Positions 7,891 to 15,825 are shown, counted from the stretch's first letter. The stretch: 20,579 nucleotides of DNA from Pseudomonadota bacterium (GCA_023430045.1 JAEZCF010000008.1:1-20579), one strand, 5' to 3'. Notes: generated by a model from the letters alone, not told the origin. Made by a program: numbers and translations.

Positions 7891-8931
7891 CTATCGTTTC
7901 ACGCCTTTGCCGTCGCCGTCGGCACGTGCGGCCAGTGCCGCCTCGGCATTGATGGCGCTCGGCATGGTGGCTGTTGTCTGCGGGCCACCCAACGCCGCCA
8001 GCAGGTTGTCCACGGCCAGCCGCACCATGGCCGTGCGGGTGGCCAGCGACGCGCTGCCGATATGCGGCGTCAGCACCACGTTGCGCAGCGCCAGCAGCTC
8101 AGGCCGAACGCGTGGCTCGCCTTCGTACACATCCAGGCCGGCGGCGGCCAGGCGGCGGCCGGCCAGCGCATCGGCCAGCGCCCGCTCATCGACGATGCCA
8201 CCCCGGGCGATGTTCACCAGCGTGGCCGTCGGCTTCATCTTCGCCAGCGCCACCGCATCGATGATGTGGTGCGAAGCCGGGGAATACGGCAGCACCAGCA
8301 GCAGGTGGTCGCTGGTACGCAGCAGCGTATCCAGGTCCACGTAACGTGCGCCGACCTCGGCCTCGGCGGCGGCAGGCAACCGCGAACGATTGTGGTACTG
8401 CACGCGCATGCCGAACCCGTGCGCGCCGCGCCGGGCGATACCCTGGCCGATGCGGCCCATGCCGAGGATGCCCAGCGTGCTGCCGTGGATGTCGGCGCCA
8501 AGCATGGTCTGGAAGGACCATTGTCCCCAGTGGCCTTCGCGCAGCCAGCGCTCGGACTCGGTGATGCGCCGTGCGGTGGCCATCAACAGCGCGAAACCGA
8601 GATCGGCCGTGGTTTCGGTCAGCACATCCGGCGTATTGCTGGCGAGGATGCCGGCGGCGCTGAGCGCATCCACATCCAGGTTGTTGTAGCCCACGCCGAC
8701 GTTGGCGATGACCTGCAGCCGGCCAGCCCCGGCCACTTCGTCGGCGCCGATCCGCTCATTGAGAGTGATGATGGCGCCATCGACATCGGCCAGCCGTTCC
8801 GCCAGCTGCGCCGGGGTCCAGGCGGTGACCTCATCGGTGGCCAGCAGCTCGACCTGATCGCGCAGCGGTTCGATCGCCTCGTCGATCAGAGGCTGGCTTA
8901 TCCAGACGCGTGGGCGCGGCGACTCAGCCAT
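7891..8931 (-). CDS. D-isomer 2-hydroxyacid dehydrogenase (glyoxylate/hydroxypyruvate reductase type)
   Basis: This 346-residue enzyme belongs to the D-isomer-specific 2-hydroxyacid dehydrogenases, which interconvert 2-keto and D-2-hydroxy acids. ANVGVGYNNLDVDAL and SNTPDVLTETTADLG are typical of the glyoxylate/hydroxypyruvate reductase (GyaR/GhrB) branch. The nucleotide-binding motif GMGRIG is at 157-162. The catalytic set is R243 (IARGG), E272 (YEGEP) and H290 (LTPHIGSA). After the second Rossmann strand the sequence reads QYHNRSR instead of ending in an acidic residue, which suggests NADPH preference (inference). ATG 8931 overlaps the aroC end by eight bases. A farther-upstream start would overlap more and add residues not typical of the family. 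The exact substrate cannot be told from sequence. The Ala-rich, basic last 20 residues look dispensable. Confidence 0.88.
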   Translation of the reverse strand: MAESPRPRVWISQPLIDEAIEPLRDQVELLATDEVTAWTPAQLAERLADVDGAIITLNERIGADEVAGAGRLQVIANVGVGYNNLDVDALSAAGILASNTPDVLTETTADLGFALLMATARRITESERWLREGHWGQWSFQTMLGADIHGSTLGILGMGRIGQGIARRGAHGFGMRVQYHNRSRLPAAAEAEVGARYVDLDTLLRTSDHLLLVLPYSPASHHIIDAVALAKMKPTATLVNIARGGIVDERALADALAGRRLAAAGLDVYEGEPRVRPELLALRNVVLTPHIGSASLATRTAMVRLAVDNLLAALGGPQTTATMPSAINAEAALAARADGDGKGVKR

Positions 8932-10027
8932 CGATCCGTCCCGGGATGCGCGGGGTGACGGTACCCACGTCACCGCATTGCGCGCGATGGCGCAGCGCCT
9001 GGTCCATCAGCACCAGCGCCATCATCGCTTCGGCGATCGGCGTGGCGCGGATACCGACGCAGGGATCGTGGCGACCAGTTGTGACGACCTCGACGACATT
9101 ACCTTCGGTATCCAGCGACGGCCCCGGCAGGCGCAGGCTGGACGTCGGCTTGAGCACGATGGAGGCGGTGACCGGCTGGCCGGTGGAGATGCCACCGAGG
9201 ATGCCCCCGGCGTGGTTGCTGGCGAAGCCGTCCGGCGTCAGCAGGTCGCGATGCTCGGTACCCTTCTGCGCGGCGCTGGCGAAGCCGTCGCCGATCTCCA
9301 CGCCCTTGACCGCATTGATGCTCATCAGCGCTGCGGCCAGGTCGCCGGCGAGCTTGCCGTAGATCGGCTCGCCCCAGCCCGGCGGCACGTTGTCGGCCAC
9401 CACGTCCACGCGCGCACCGACCGAATCACCGGACTTGCGCAGCGCATCCATGTACGCCTCCAGCGATGGCACCTGCTCGGCATGCGGCCAGAAGAACGGA
9501 TTGTCCTCCACCGCGCTCCAGTTGAAGCCGCCGGGCACAATGTCGCCAAGCTGGGACAGGAAGCCGCGCACGGTCACGCCGAAGCGCTCCTTCAGCCATT
9601 TCTTCGCCACCACGCCGGCGGCCACGCGCATGGTGGTCTCGCGTGCCGACGAACGACCGCCACCACGTGGATCGCGGATGCCGTACTTGTGCCAATAGCT
9701 GTAATCGGCATGGCCCGGGCGGAACTGCTGGCCGATGCTGCTGTAATCCTTGCTGCGCTGATCGGTGTTTCGGATCAACAGGGCGATCGGGGTACCCGTG
9801 GTCAGGCCCTGGTACACGCCTGACAGGATCTCCACCTCGTCCGCTTCGCGGCGCGCGGACGTATGCCGGCTCCTGCCGGTGGCGCGGCGCTGCAGATCGA
9901 ACGCGAATTCGCCAGCGTCCAGCGCCAGTCCCGGCGGGCAACCGTCGATCACGCAGCCGATGGCCGGACCGTGCGACTCACCGAAGGTGGTGACGGTGAA
10001 CAGCTTGCCGAACGCATTGGAACTCAC
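8924..10027 (-). CDS. aroC: chorismate synthase
   Basis: AroC removes phosphate from EPSP with reduced FMN to give chorismate, precursor of tryptophan, phenylalanine, tyrosine and folate. The 367-residue product shows the family signatures: GESHGPAIGCVIDGCPPG near the N-terminus, RGGGRSSARETTMRVAAG (flavin/phosphate-binding arginines) and the C-terminal RHDPCVGIRATPIAEAM. The start is a GTG at 10027 within a GTGA overlap with the prmB stop, implying translational coupling. The prmB-aroC pair is also conserved in E. coli. Its end overlaps the 2-hydroxyacid dehydrogenase start by eight bases. No missing residue is seen. Confidence 0.97.
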   Translation of the reverse strand: MSSNAFGKLFTVTTFGESHGPAIGCVIDGCPPGLALDAGEFAFDLQRRATGRSRHTSARREADEVEILSGVYQGLTTGTPIALLIRNTDQRSKDYSSIGQQFRPGHADYSYWHKYGIRDPRGGGRSSARETTMRVAAGVVAKKWLKERFGVTVRGFLSQLGDIVPGGFNWSAVEDNPFFWPHAEQVPSLEAYMDALRKSGDSVGARVDVVADNVPPGWGEPIYGKLAGDLAAALMSINAVKGVEIGDGFASAAQKGTEHRDLLTPDGFASNHAGGILGGISTGQPVTASIVLKPTSSLRLPGPSLDTEGNVVEVVTTGRHDPCVGIRATPIAEAMMALVLMDQALRHRAQCGDVGTVTPRIPGRIDG

Positions 10028-10953
10028 GGCCGCTGTGCCGCCAGTTCCGTGATGCGGGCGCTGTGCGCGATCAGCTCACGGCATTCCACCGCGAAGATGC
10101 CCATCTGCCCCACCTTGAACTCGATCCAGGCAAAATCCACTTCCGGCAGCAGCTTCACCAGGTGCTGCTCGGACTCACCCACTTCGCAGATCAGCAGGCC
10201 GTCCTCACTGAGGTGCAGCGGCGCATCGCGCAGGATCTTCAGCACCAGGTCCAGGCCGTCGTCGCCCGCGCGCAGGCCCATCTCCGGCTCGTACGAGTAC
10301 TCCGGCGGCAGCGCGTCGGTCTCGTCGTTGGTGACGTACGGCGGGTTGGTGACGATCAGGTCGTAATGGCGACCGGTGAGGCCGGCGAACAGGTCCGACT
10401 TCAGCAGGGTGACGTTGTGCGCCTGCAGGCGCTCCTTGTTCTCGTGCGCCAGCGACAGCGCATCGTCGCTGAGATCCACGCCGTCCACGTCCCAGTTCGG
10501 GTAGTAGTGGCCCATGGCGATGGCGATGCAGCCCGAACCGGTGCACAGGTCCAGCGCACGGCTGACATCGCGGCCCGCCAGCCACGGCTCGAAACCGGTT
10601 TCGATCAGCTCGGCGATCGGCGAACGCGGCACCAGCGCACGCGTATCGCTCTTGAAACTCAGCCCTGCGAACCATGCCTCGCCGACCAGGTAGGCGGCCG
10701 GAATGCGTTCGTCGATGCGGCGCTGGAACAGCTCCAGCACCTGCAGCTTCTCGGCCTGCAGCAGGCGCGCCTGGCCATACGCCGGACCGAGGTCGTGCGG
10801 CAGGTGCAGGCCATGCAGCACCAGTTGGGTCGCTTCGTCCAGGGCGTTGTCATAGCTGTGCCCGAAGGTCAGCCCGGCGGCATTGAAACGGCTGGTGCCG
10901 TAGCGGATCAGGTCGATGATCGTGTGGAGTTCGGCGGCCGTTTCGGCGGTCAT
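10024..10953 (-). CDS. prmB: ribosomal protein uL3 glutamine N5-methyltransferase
   Basis: PrmB methylates a glutamine of ribosomal protein L3 using S-adenosylmethionine. The 309-residue product has a helical N-terminal domain ending in RIPAAYLVGEAWF, and a class I methyltransferase fold. Motif I is DLCTGSGCIAIA (135-146). The catalytic NPPY at 203-206 binds the substrate glutamine. HemK/PrmC paralogues share the NPPY. PrmB is chosen because of the N-terminal LIRYGTSRFNAAGLTFGHS and the prmB-aroC neighbourhood. The frame is open well upstream, but MTAETAAELHTIIDLIRYG from ATG 10953 is the usual start. A perfect TATAAT on the minus strand 29 bases upstream of the ATG supports transcription starting just before it. 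Confidence 0.95.
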   Translation of the reverse strand: MTAETAAELHTIIDLIRYGTSRFNAAGLTFGHSYDNALDEATQLVLHGLHLPHDLGPAYGQARLLQAEKLQVLELFQRRIDERIPAAYLVGEAWFAGLSFKSDTRALVPRSPIAELIETGFEPWLAGRDVSRALDLCTGSGCIAIAMGHYYPNWDVDGVDLSDDALSLAHENKERLQAHNVTLLKSDLFAGLTGRHYDLIVTNPPYVTNDETDALPPEYSYEPEMGLRAGDDGLDLVLKILRDAPLHLSEDGLLICEVGESEQHLVKLLPEVDFAWIEFKVGQMGIFAVECRELIAHSARITELAAQRP

Positions 10954-10981
10954 GGCGATGCGCGGGGGAAATTGGCCCCCG

Positions 10982-10987
10982 ATTATA
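10982..10987 (-). promoter_or_regulatory. -10 box of the prmB-aroC promoter
   Basis: The minus strand reads TATAAT (RC of 10982-10987), a full match to the sigma-70 -10 consensus in otherwise GC-rich DNA. It would start transcription near 10975 and give a leader of about 22 bases before the prmB ATG. The -35 region (near ATGCTG, 17 bases upstream) is poor. The gap is shared with the divergent SCO1 gene. Confidence 0.6.
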
Positions 10988-11043
10988 GGGTCTGGCGCCT
11001 GCGGCAGCATCCGTTGCACGGGAAACGACCGGCCTCCTGCCGT

Positions 11044-11049
11044 TATGAT
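11044..11049 (+). promoter_or_regulatory. possible -10 box for the SCO1-psd transcript
   Basis: TATGAT (five of six consensus bases) lies 31 bases before the SCO1 ATG on the plus strand, which would place transcription start near 11056. No good -35 hexamer is at standard spacing. The TTGCAC at 11014-11019 is too far upstream. Confidence 0.4.
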
Positions 11050-11080
11050 GGTCGCTGACTCCCTGGCACCGCAGGCCCCC

Positions 11081-11731
11081 ATGTTCAACCGCAACGTCGG
11101 CATCATCCTGCTGGTCGCCCTGGCCGCCGGCCTTGGCCTGCTGGTCGCCCAGAAGGTCTTCGCACCGAAGCCGGCCGCCGGCCAGCCGGGCACCGAATCG
11201 ATCACCTTCTATCCGCAGCCACGCCCGCTGCCCGATTTCAATCTGGCCCAGGCCGATGGCACGCGGCTGATCCCCGGTGAACTGAAGGGCCACTGGACGC
11301 TGGTATTCCTTGGTTTCACGTTCTGCCCGGACGTCTGCCCGACCACCCTGGCTGAACTGGCCGGTGCGCAGAAGCAGTGGGAAGCCATACCGGAAAGCCT
11401 GCGTCCGCGCGTGCTGTTCGTGTCCGTGGACCCCGAACGCGACAACAGCATCCGTCTGGGCGAGTACGCGCACGCGTTCCACAAGGACACGCTGGCCGCC
11501 AGCGGCGACCTGCCATCGCTGGAGAAATTCGCCACCGCGCTGGGCTTCGTATTCCAGAAAGTGCCGGGCAGGCAGTTCGACGAGAATCCCGAAGACTACA
11601 CGGTGGAGCATTCGGCGAACCTCGCCGTGCTCGATCCCGAAGGCCGCCTGGCCGGCCTGATCCGCCCTCCCTTCAAGGCGCAGGCAATCGCCCGCGACCT
11701 GCAGCTGCTGACCGAGAAGTCCACTCCATGA
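11081..11731 (+). CDS. SCO1/SenC/PrrC-family copper chaperone
   Basis: SCO proteins are membrane-anchored thioredoxin-fold proteins that bind copper and help assemble the CuA centre of cytochrome c oxidase. The 216-residue product has an N-terminal membrane anchor (about 6-23) and a periplasmic domain. FTFCPDVCPT holds the copper-binding cysteines C82 and C86, and H177 in TVEHSANLAVLDPEG is the third ligand. FVSVDPERD is also conserved. ATG 11081 puts the hydrophobic anchor at the start. ATGs at 11045 and 11048 are in frame but overlap the likely -10 box. AGG at 11073-11075 could serve as a short ribosome-binding site. Its stop overlaps the psd start as ATGA, so the two are probably translated together. 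No oxidase genes are next to it. Confidence 0.92.
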   Translation: MFNRNVGIILLVALAAGLGLLVAQKVFAPKPAAGQPGTESITFYPQPRPLPDFNLAQADGTRLIPGELKGHWTLVFLGFTFCPDVCPTTLAELAGAQKQWEAIPESLRPRVLFVSVDPERDNSIRLGEYAHAFHKDTLAASGDLPSLEKFATALGFVFQKVPGRQFDENPEDYTVEHSANLAVLDPEGRLAGLIRPPFKAQAIARDLQLLTEKSTP

Positions 11732-12570
11732 GCCTGATGACCACCCTGAGCTACGCCCTGCCCCACCGCCTGCTGTCCTCGATGGCACGTTCGCTGGCGT
11801 ACTCGGACAATCCACGCGTGTCGCGCTGGCTGATCGATACCGTCACCGCGAAGTTCGGCGTCGACCTGGACGAGGCGGCCAATCCGGACCCGCGCAGCTA
11901 TGCCACCTTCAATCAGTTCTTCACCCGCGCCCTGAAGCCGGGCGCTCGCGTGGCCGATGCCGACCCGCGCAGCCTGCTGATGCCGGCCGACGGGCGCATC
12001 AGCCAGCTCGGACGCATCGAAGGCGGTCGCATCTTCCAGGCCAAGGGCCAGTCGTTCACCGCCGCCGAACTGCTGGGTGGCGCGGAAGACGCGAAACCCT
12101 TCAACGATGGCCTGTTCGCCACCGTGTACCTGTCGCCGAAGGACTACCACCGCGTGCACATGCCGTGGACCGGCACCCTGCGTGAAACCGTGCATGTGCC
12201 GGGCCGGCTGTTCAGCGTGGGGCCGGCGGCGGTCAACCGCGTGCCGGGCCTGTTCGCCCGCAACGAGCGCCTGGTGTGCCACTTCGACACCAGCTTCGGT
12301 CCGATGGCCAGCGTGATGGTGGGCGCGCTGCTGGTATCCGGCGTGGAAACGGTGTGGAGCGGCGAAGAGATTCCGCACTATGGCGACCGCATCAACCGCA
12401 AGGATTACCGCGGCAAGGGCATCGTGGTGGAGCGTTTCGCGGAAATGGCGCGATTCAATTACGGTTCCACCGTCATCGTGCTGCTGCCTCCGGGCGTGGC
12501 CGAATTCGCGCCGCACCTGGATGCCGAACATGCCGTGCAGCTGGGCCAGGCGCTGGCGACGCTGCGCTGA
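11728..12570 (+). CDS. psd: phosphatidylserine decarboxylase proenzyme
   Basis: Psd converts phosphatidylserine to phosphatidylethanolamine at the inner membrane, using a pyruvoyl group made by self-cleavage. The 280-residue product has D88 (MPADGR), HRVHMP with H144, and the cleavage site at G246-S247 in FNYGSTVIVLLPPG. The match to the E. coli catalytic Asp-His-Ser is clear. Here the residue before GST is Tyr instead of the common Leu of LGST. The serine that becomes the pyruvoyl group is intact, so processing into a large beta and a small alpha chain of about 34 residues is expected. Start ATG 11728 overlaps the SCO1 stop. The frame upstream of it is only the SCO1 gene read in another phase. 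Confidence 0.95.
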   Translation: MSLMTTLSYALPHRLLSSMARSLAYSDNPRVSRWLIDTVTAKFGVDLDEAANPDPRSYATFNQFFTRALKPGARVADADPRSLLMPADGRISQLGRIEGGRIFQAKGQSFTAAELLGGAEDAKPFNDGLFATVYLSPKDYHRVHMPWTGTLRETVHVPGRLFSVGPAAVNRVPGLFARNERLVCHFDTSFGPMASVMVGALLVSGVETVWSGEEIPHYGDRINRKDYRGKGIVVERFAEMARFNYGSTVIVLLPPGVAEFAPHLDAEHAVQLGQALATLR

Positions 12571-12601
12571 GCATCGCGTCGCCGGCCGACCACGCGCTGG
12601 C

Positions 12602-12607
12602 TAGAAT
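12602..12607 (+). promoter_or_regulatory. -10-like box abutting the metX start
   Basis: TAGAAT ends six bases before the metX ATG, in the 43-base gap after psd. Normal spacing to the start point would put transcription at or next to the A of the start codon, giving a leaderless message. No Shine-Dalgarno is visible, which fits. The -35 region is not recognisable. Confidence 0.45.
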
Positions 12608-12613
12608 GACGAC

Positions 12614-13726
12614 ATGACCGAATTCATCCCGCCCGGCACACTGTTCCACGCGCTCCCTTCGCCGTTTGCGTTCAAACGCGGCGGCACGTTGCTCGATGGC
12701 CGCATGGCCTACGAAACCTGGGGAACGCTGGCCGCCGATGCCGGCAACGCGATACTGATCGTCACCGGCCTGTCGCCGGATGCGCACGCGGCACGCAACG
12801 ATGGCAACCCCGCCGATGGCTGGTGGGAGGCCATGGTCGGACCCGGCAAGCCGATCGACACCGGCCGCTGGTTCGTGGTGTGCGTGAACTCGCTGGGCAG
12901 CTGCAAGGGATCGACCGGACCGGCCAGCATCGACCCGGCCACCGGCCAGCCCTACCGTCTGTCCTTTCCCGAACTCTCGGTGGAAGACGGCGCGCGCGCG
13001 GCGGTGGAGGTGGTACGCGCGCTCGGTATCGAACGTCTTGCCTGCGTGATCGGCAATTCGATGGGCGGCATGACCGCACTTTCGCTGCTGCAGCTGCATC
13101 CGGGCATCGCACGCGCGCACATCAACATTTCCGGCAGTGCGCAGGCGCTGCCGTTTTCCATCGCCATCCGTTCGCTGCAGCGTGAAGCGATCCGCCTGGA
13201 TCCGCAGTGGAATGGGGGCCAGTACGACGAAACGAACTATCCCGAATCCGGCATGCGCATGGCGCGCAAGCTGGGCGTGATCACCTACCGCTCGGCGTTG
13301 GAATGGGATGGTCGCTTCGGCCGCGTGCGGCTGGACTCGGACCAGGTCGACGATGACCCATTCGGACTCGAATTCCAGGTGGAAAGCTACCTTGAGGGGC
13401 ACGCCCGCCGCTTCGTGCGCTTCTTCGATCCGAACTGCTATCTCTATCTGAGCCGTTCCATGGACTGGTTCGACCTGGCCGACCCAAGCCATGGCGACGT
13501 GATGTCCGGGCTGGCCAGCATCCAGGTGGAAAAAGCCCTGGCCATCGGCGCCAACACCGACATCCTGTTCCCGGTGCAGCAACAGCAGCAGATCGCCGAG
13601 GGCCTGCGCGCGGGCGGTGCGGACGCGCGCTTCATCGGCCTGGATTCACCCCAGGGCCACGATGCATTCCTGGTGGACTTCGAACGTTTCGGGCCGGCAG
13701 TGCGCGGGTTCCTCGACACGTTATGA
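12614..13726 (+). CDS. metX: MetX-family acyltransferase, probably serine O-succinyltransferase
   Basis: This is an alpha/beta-hydrolase-fold acyltransferase of the MetX family, 370 residues, complete. The catalytic triad is S149 in the nucleophile elbow IGNSMGGM, D316 in GANTDILFP and H349 in QGHDAFL. YETWGTL, SGLASIQVEKA and LGSCKGSTGPASIDP are family blocks. MetX proteins are usually annotated as homoserine O-acetyltransferases. However, published work on MetA/MetX specificity assigned the Xanthomonas/Stenotrophomonas branch to serine O-succinyltransferases that feed cysteine synthesis. The IGNSMGGM elbow, in place of the common GGSMGG, and the taxonomic context favour that. I cannot prove the substrate from sequence. 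No metB or hom lies beside it. The stop overlaps the following DUF1294 gene by four bases. Confidence 0.9.
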   Translation: MTEFIPPGTLFHALPSPFAFKRGGTLLDGRMAYETWGTLAADAGNAILIVTGLSPDAHAARNDGNPADGWWEAMVGPGKPIDTGRWFVVCVNSLGSCKGSTGPASIDPATGQPYRLSFPELSVEDGARAAVEVVRALGIERLACVIGNSMGGMTALSLLQLHPGIARAHINISGSAQALPFSIAIRSLQREAIRLDPQWNGGQYDETNYPESGMRMARKLGVITYRSALEWDGRFGRVRLDSDQVDDDPFGLEFQVESYLEGHARRFVRFFDPNCYLYLSRSMDWFDLADPSHGDVMSGLASIQVEKALAIGANTDILFPVQQQQQIAEGLRAGGADARFIGLDSPQGHDAFLVDFERFGPAVRGFLDTL

Positions 13727-14118
13727 GTCGCAGGCCGCCGTCCCCCACCCGGTCCCGGGCGGCACACCGGCCCATGCCGGGATTGGCATCGCCACGTACG
13801 CTGCTGGCACTGGCGGCCATCGGCGCAGTGCTGGCGGGCGCCACAACCGGATGGCTGGCGGCGCCTGTCGCCGGCTGGATACTGTTAAGCAGTGCCGTTG
13901 CCGTGCTGCTGTATGCCCGCGACAAACGGGCTGCGCGACAACTGAAGCGACGCGTCCCGGAGCGCACCCTGCAGCTGCTGGCCTTCAGTGGTGGCTGGCC
14001 GGGGGCGCTGCTGGCGCAGGGCCTGTTCCGGCACAAGAACCGCAAGGTGCGCTTCCAGCGCGTGTTCTGGCTGTGCGCCGCCACCAACGTGGCCTGCATG
14101 GTGGCCCTGCGCCGCTGA
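13723..14118 (+). CDS. DUF1294 small membrane protein
   Basis: The 131-residue protein matches the DUF1294 pattern: YARDKRAARQLKRRVPE (64-80), then LLAFSGGWPGALLAQGLFRHKNRKVRFQ with its GGWPGA core at 90-95. Hydrophobic helices are at about 25-41, 46-64 and 112-128, so it should be an inner-membrane protein. The function of the family is unknown. Many relatives carry an N-terminal cold-shock domain. Here residues 1-20 are only a basic, proline-rich tail, so that domain is absent. ATG 13723 overlaps the metX TGA, suggesting coupled translation. It converges on cydC with 24 bases between stops and no clear terminator in that gap. Confidence 0.82.
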   Translation: MSRRPPSPTRSRAAHRPMPGLASPRTLLALAAIGAVLAGATTGWLAAPVAGWILLSSAVAVLLYARDKRAARQLKRRVPERTLQLLAFSGGWPGALLAQGLFRHKNRKVRFQRVFWLCAATNVACMVALRR

Positions 14119-14142
14119 CCCGGTTACAGGTGGCAGGGAAAC

Positions 14143-15825
14143 CTACGCACTCAGCCGCTTCAATCGCCCGTCCTGCAGCCGGTACACCACGTCCACCACA
14201 CCGCCGGGCAGCGTATCGTGGGTGATCATCAGCAGACTGCGCCCTTCCAGCAGGGCCGGAAGATCACGCAGCAACGCGTGCGCAGTGTCCACGTCCAGAC
14301 CTTCGGTCGGCTCGTCCAGTACAAGGATCGGTGCGCCACGCAGCAACGCGCGCGCCAGCGCCAGGCGACGTGCCTGGCCAGCCGAAAGGGTCGCGCCGTT
14401 CTCACCGACCCAGCCCTGCAGGCCACCCACCGCGCGTGCCCAGTCGCCCAGCCGTACCCGCTCCAGCATCGCCCACAACACGTCGTCGCTGGCCTGCGGA
14501 TCGCCGAGCCGCAGGTTGTCGGCCACGCTGCCGGCGAATACCGGCGCATGCTGCGGCAACCATGCCAGCTGCCGGTGCCAGTCCTGCTGGGCAAAGTTGG
14601 CCACCGGCACGCCGCCATAGGTCAGCGTCCCCTCGCAGGGATCATGCAGGCGCAGCAGCAGGCTGGACAGCGTGGTCTTGCCACTGCCGCTGTCGCCGGT
14701 GATGGCGATGCGCTCACCCGGCGCCAGGCTCAGGTCGATGCCGTCCAGCACGTTGCGCGCACCCGGCGACCAGGCAAAACGGACCTGCTGCCAGCGTACC
14801 TCGGCAGGTGCGCAAGGCAGCGGCAGGGCAATGGCCGGCTCCTGCACCGTGGGTGCCTGGTCGACGATCGCCTGCAGGCGCGCCACGGCCACCCTGCCCG
14901 ACTGCAACGACTGCCAGGCCAGCCCGAGGCCTGCCCACAGTTCGATCAACGCAACGGTCAGGAAGACCAGGCCGGCAGCCATCGGCGCGTCGATCCGCTG
15001 CTGTTCGAAGGCGTGCAGCGCAAGCGCCAGCATCGCCAGCAGGCCCGCACCGGTAAGCACGCCGTGCAGCGCCGATGCGGAAACCAGCCGCCAGCGACGG
15101 CGCCGGTCGCGCGCACGCAGTTGCCGCGCGGCCACATCCACCCTTCCCCGCCAATGGTCCACCGCCGACAGCGCCACCAGGTCGGCCGCCCCTTCAATAC
15201 CTTCAAAGGACAACGTGCGCAGCTGCGAACGATGCGATGCGCGGTCACGCTCTTCATCGCTCCGTCCCAGCACACCCAGCCATGGCACGCCGACGCCGAC
15301 CAGCACCGCCATGCAGGCCAGCAGCGCAGCCGCTTCCGGCAGCACCCACCCTGCCGCGGCCACGGCGACCACGCCGAGCGTGGCCAGCGCCAGCAGGGGA
15401 CCGAGCGCACGCACCCACAGGCCATCAACCTCGCCGATGTCGCCGAGCAGTCGAGCCAGCAGCTCACCGGTACGCGTGCCACCCAGCCGCGCCGGGGCCA
15501 GCGGCAGCGCGCGGCGGAAGAACCAGACGCGCGCATCGCGGGCGATCCGCAGCGTCACGTCATGGCCGACCAGTTTTTCGAAATATCGCGATGCGATGCG
15601 GGCCATGGTCAGGCCACGGATCCCCGCTGACGGGGTGAAGAAATTGAACGCGGTTCCCGCACCGGCAAGCCCCGCCAGCGCCGATGCCGTCAGGAAGCCC
15701 CCGGACAATCCAAGCAGGGCTGTGCCGGCCAGCATGGTGATCCACAGCAGCACCACGGTCAGCAGCAGGCGGCCACGGTGGCGCACGAAGATCGCGCGCA
15801 GCGAATCGGGATGCCCGCCGCTCAT
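14143..15825 (-). CDS. cydC: ABC exporter subunit CydC
   Basis: CydC pairs with CydD to form an inner-membrane ABC transporter needed for cytochrome bd and periplasmic cytochrome assembly; heme and/or thiols (glutathione, cysteine) have been proposed as substrates. The 560-residue product has a transmembrane domain of about 320 residues with hydrophobic helices, including LLLTVVLLWITMLAGTALLGLS near the N-terminus, and a C-terminal nucleotide-binding domain. Walker A is GDSGSGKTT (377-385), the signature is LSAGQ (480-484) and Walker B is ILVLDEP (500-506). FNFFTPSAGIRGLTMARIASRYFEKLVGHD is typical of CydC. ATG 15825 overlaps the cydD stop as ATGA. The signature's LSAGQ and the short loop after Walker B fit CydC rather than a lipid flippase such as MsbA. 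Confidence 0.93.
   Translation of the reverse strand: MSGGHPDSLRAIFVRHRGRLLLTVVLLWITMLAGTALLGLSGGFLTASALAGLAGAGTAFNFFTPSAGIRGLTMARIASRYFEKLVGHDVTLRIARDARVWFFRRALPLAPARLGGTRTGELLARLLGDIGEVDGLWVRALGPLLALATLGVVAVAAAGWVLPEAAALLACMAVLVGVGVPWLGVLGRSDEERDRASHRSQLRTLSFEGIEGAADLVALSAVDHWRGRVDVAARQLRARDRRRRWRLVSASALHGVLTGAGLLAMLALALHAFEQQRIDAPMAAGLVFLTVALIELWAGLGLAWQSLQSGRVAVARLQAIVDQAPTVQEPAIALPLPCAPAEVRWQQVRFAWSPGARNVLDGIDLSLAPGERIAITGDSGSGKTTLSSLLLRLHDPCEGTLTYGGVPVANFAQQDWHRQLAWLPQHAPVFAGSVADNLRLGDPQASDDVLWAMLERVRLGDWARAVGGLQGWVGENGATLSAGQARRLALARALLRGAPILVLDEPTEGLDVDTAHALLRDLPALLEGRSLLMITHDTLPGGVVDVVYRLQDGRLKRLSA

Noticed and set aside
14119..14142. Gap between convergent DUF1294 gene and cydC, considered for a terminator
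   Set aside because: Only a four-base GGTT/AACC match is seen and no T-run.
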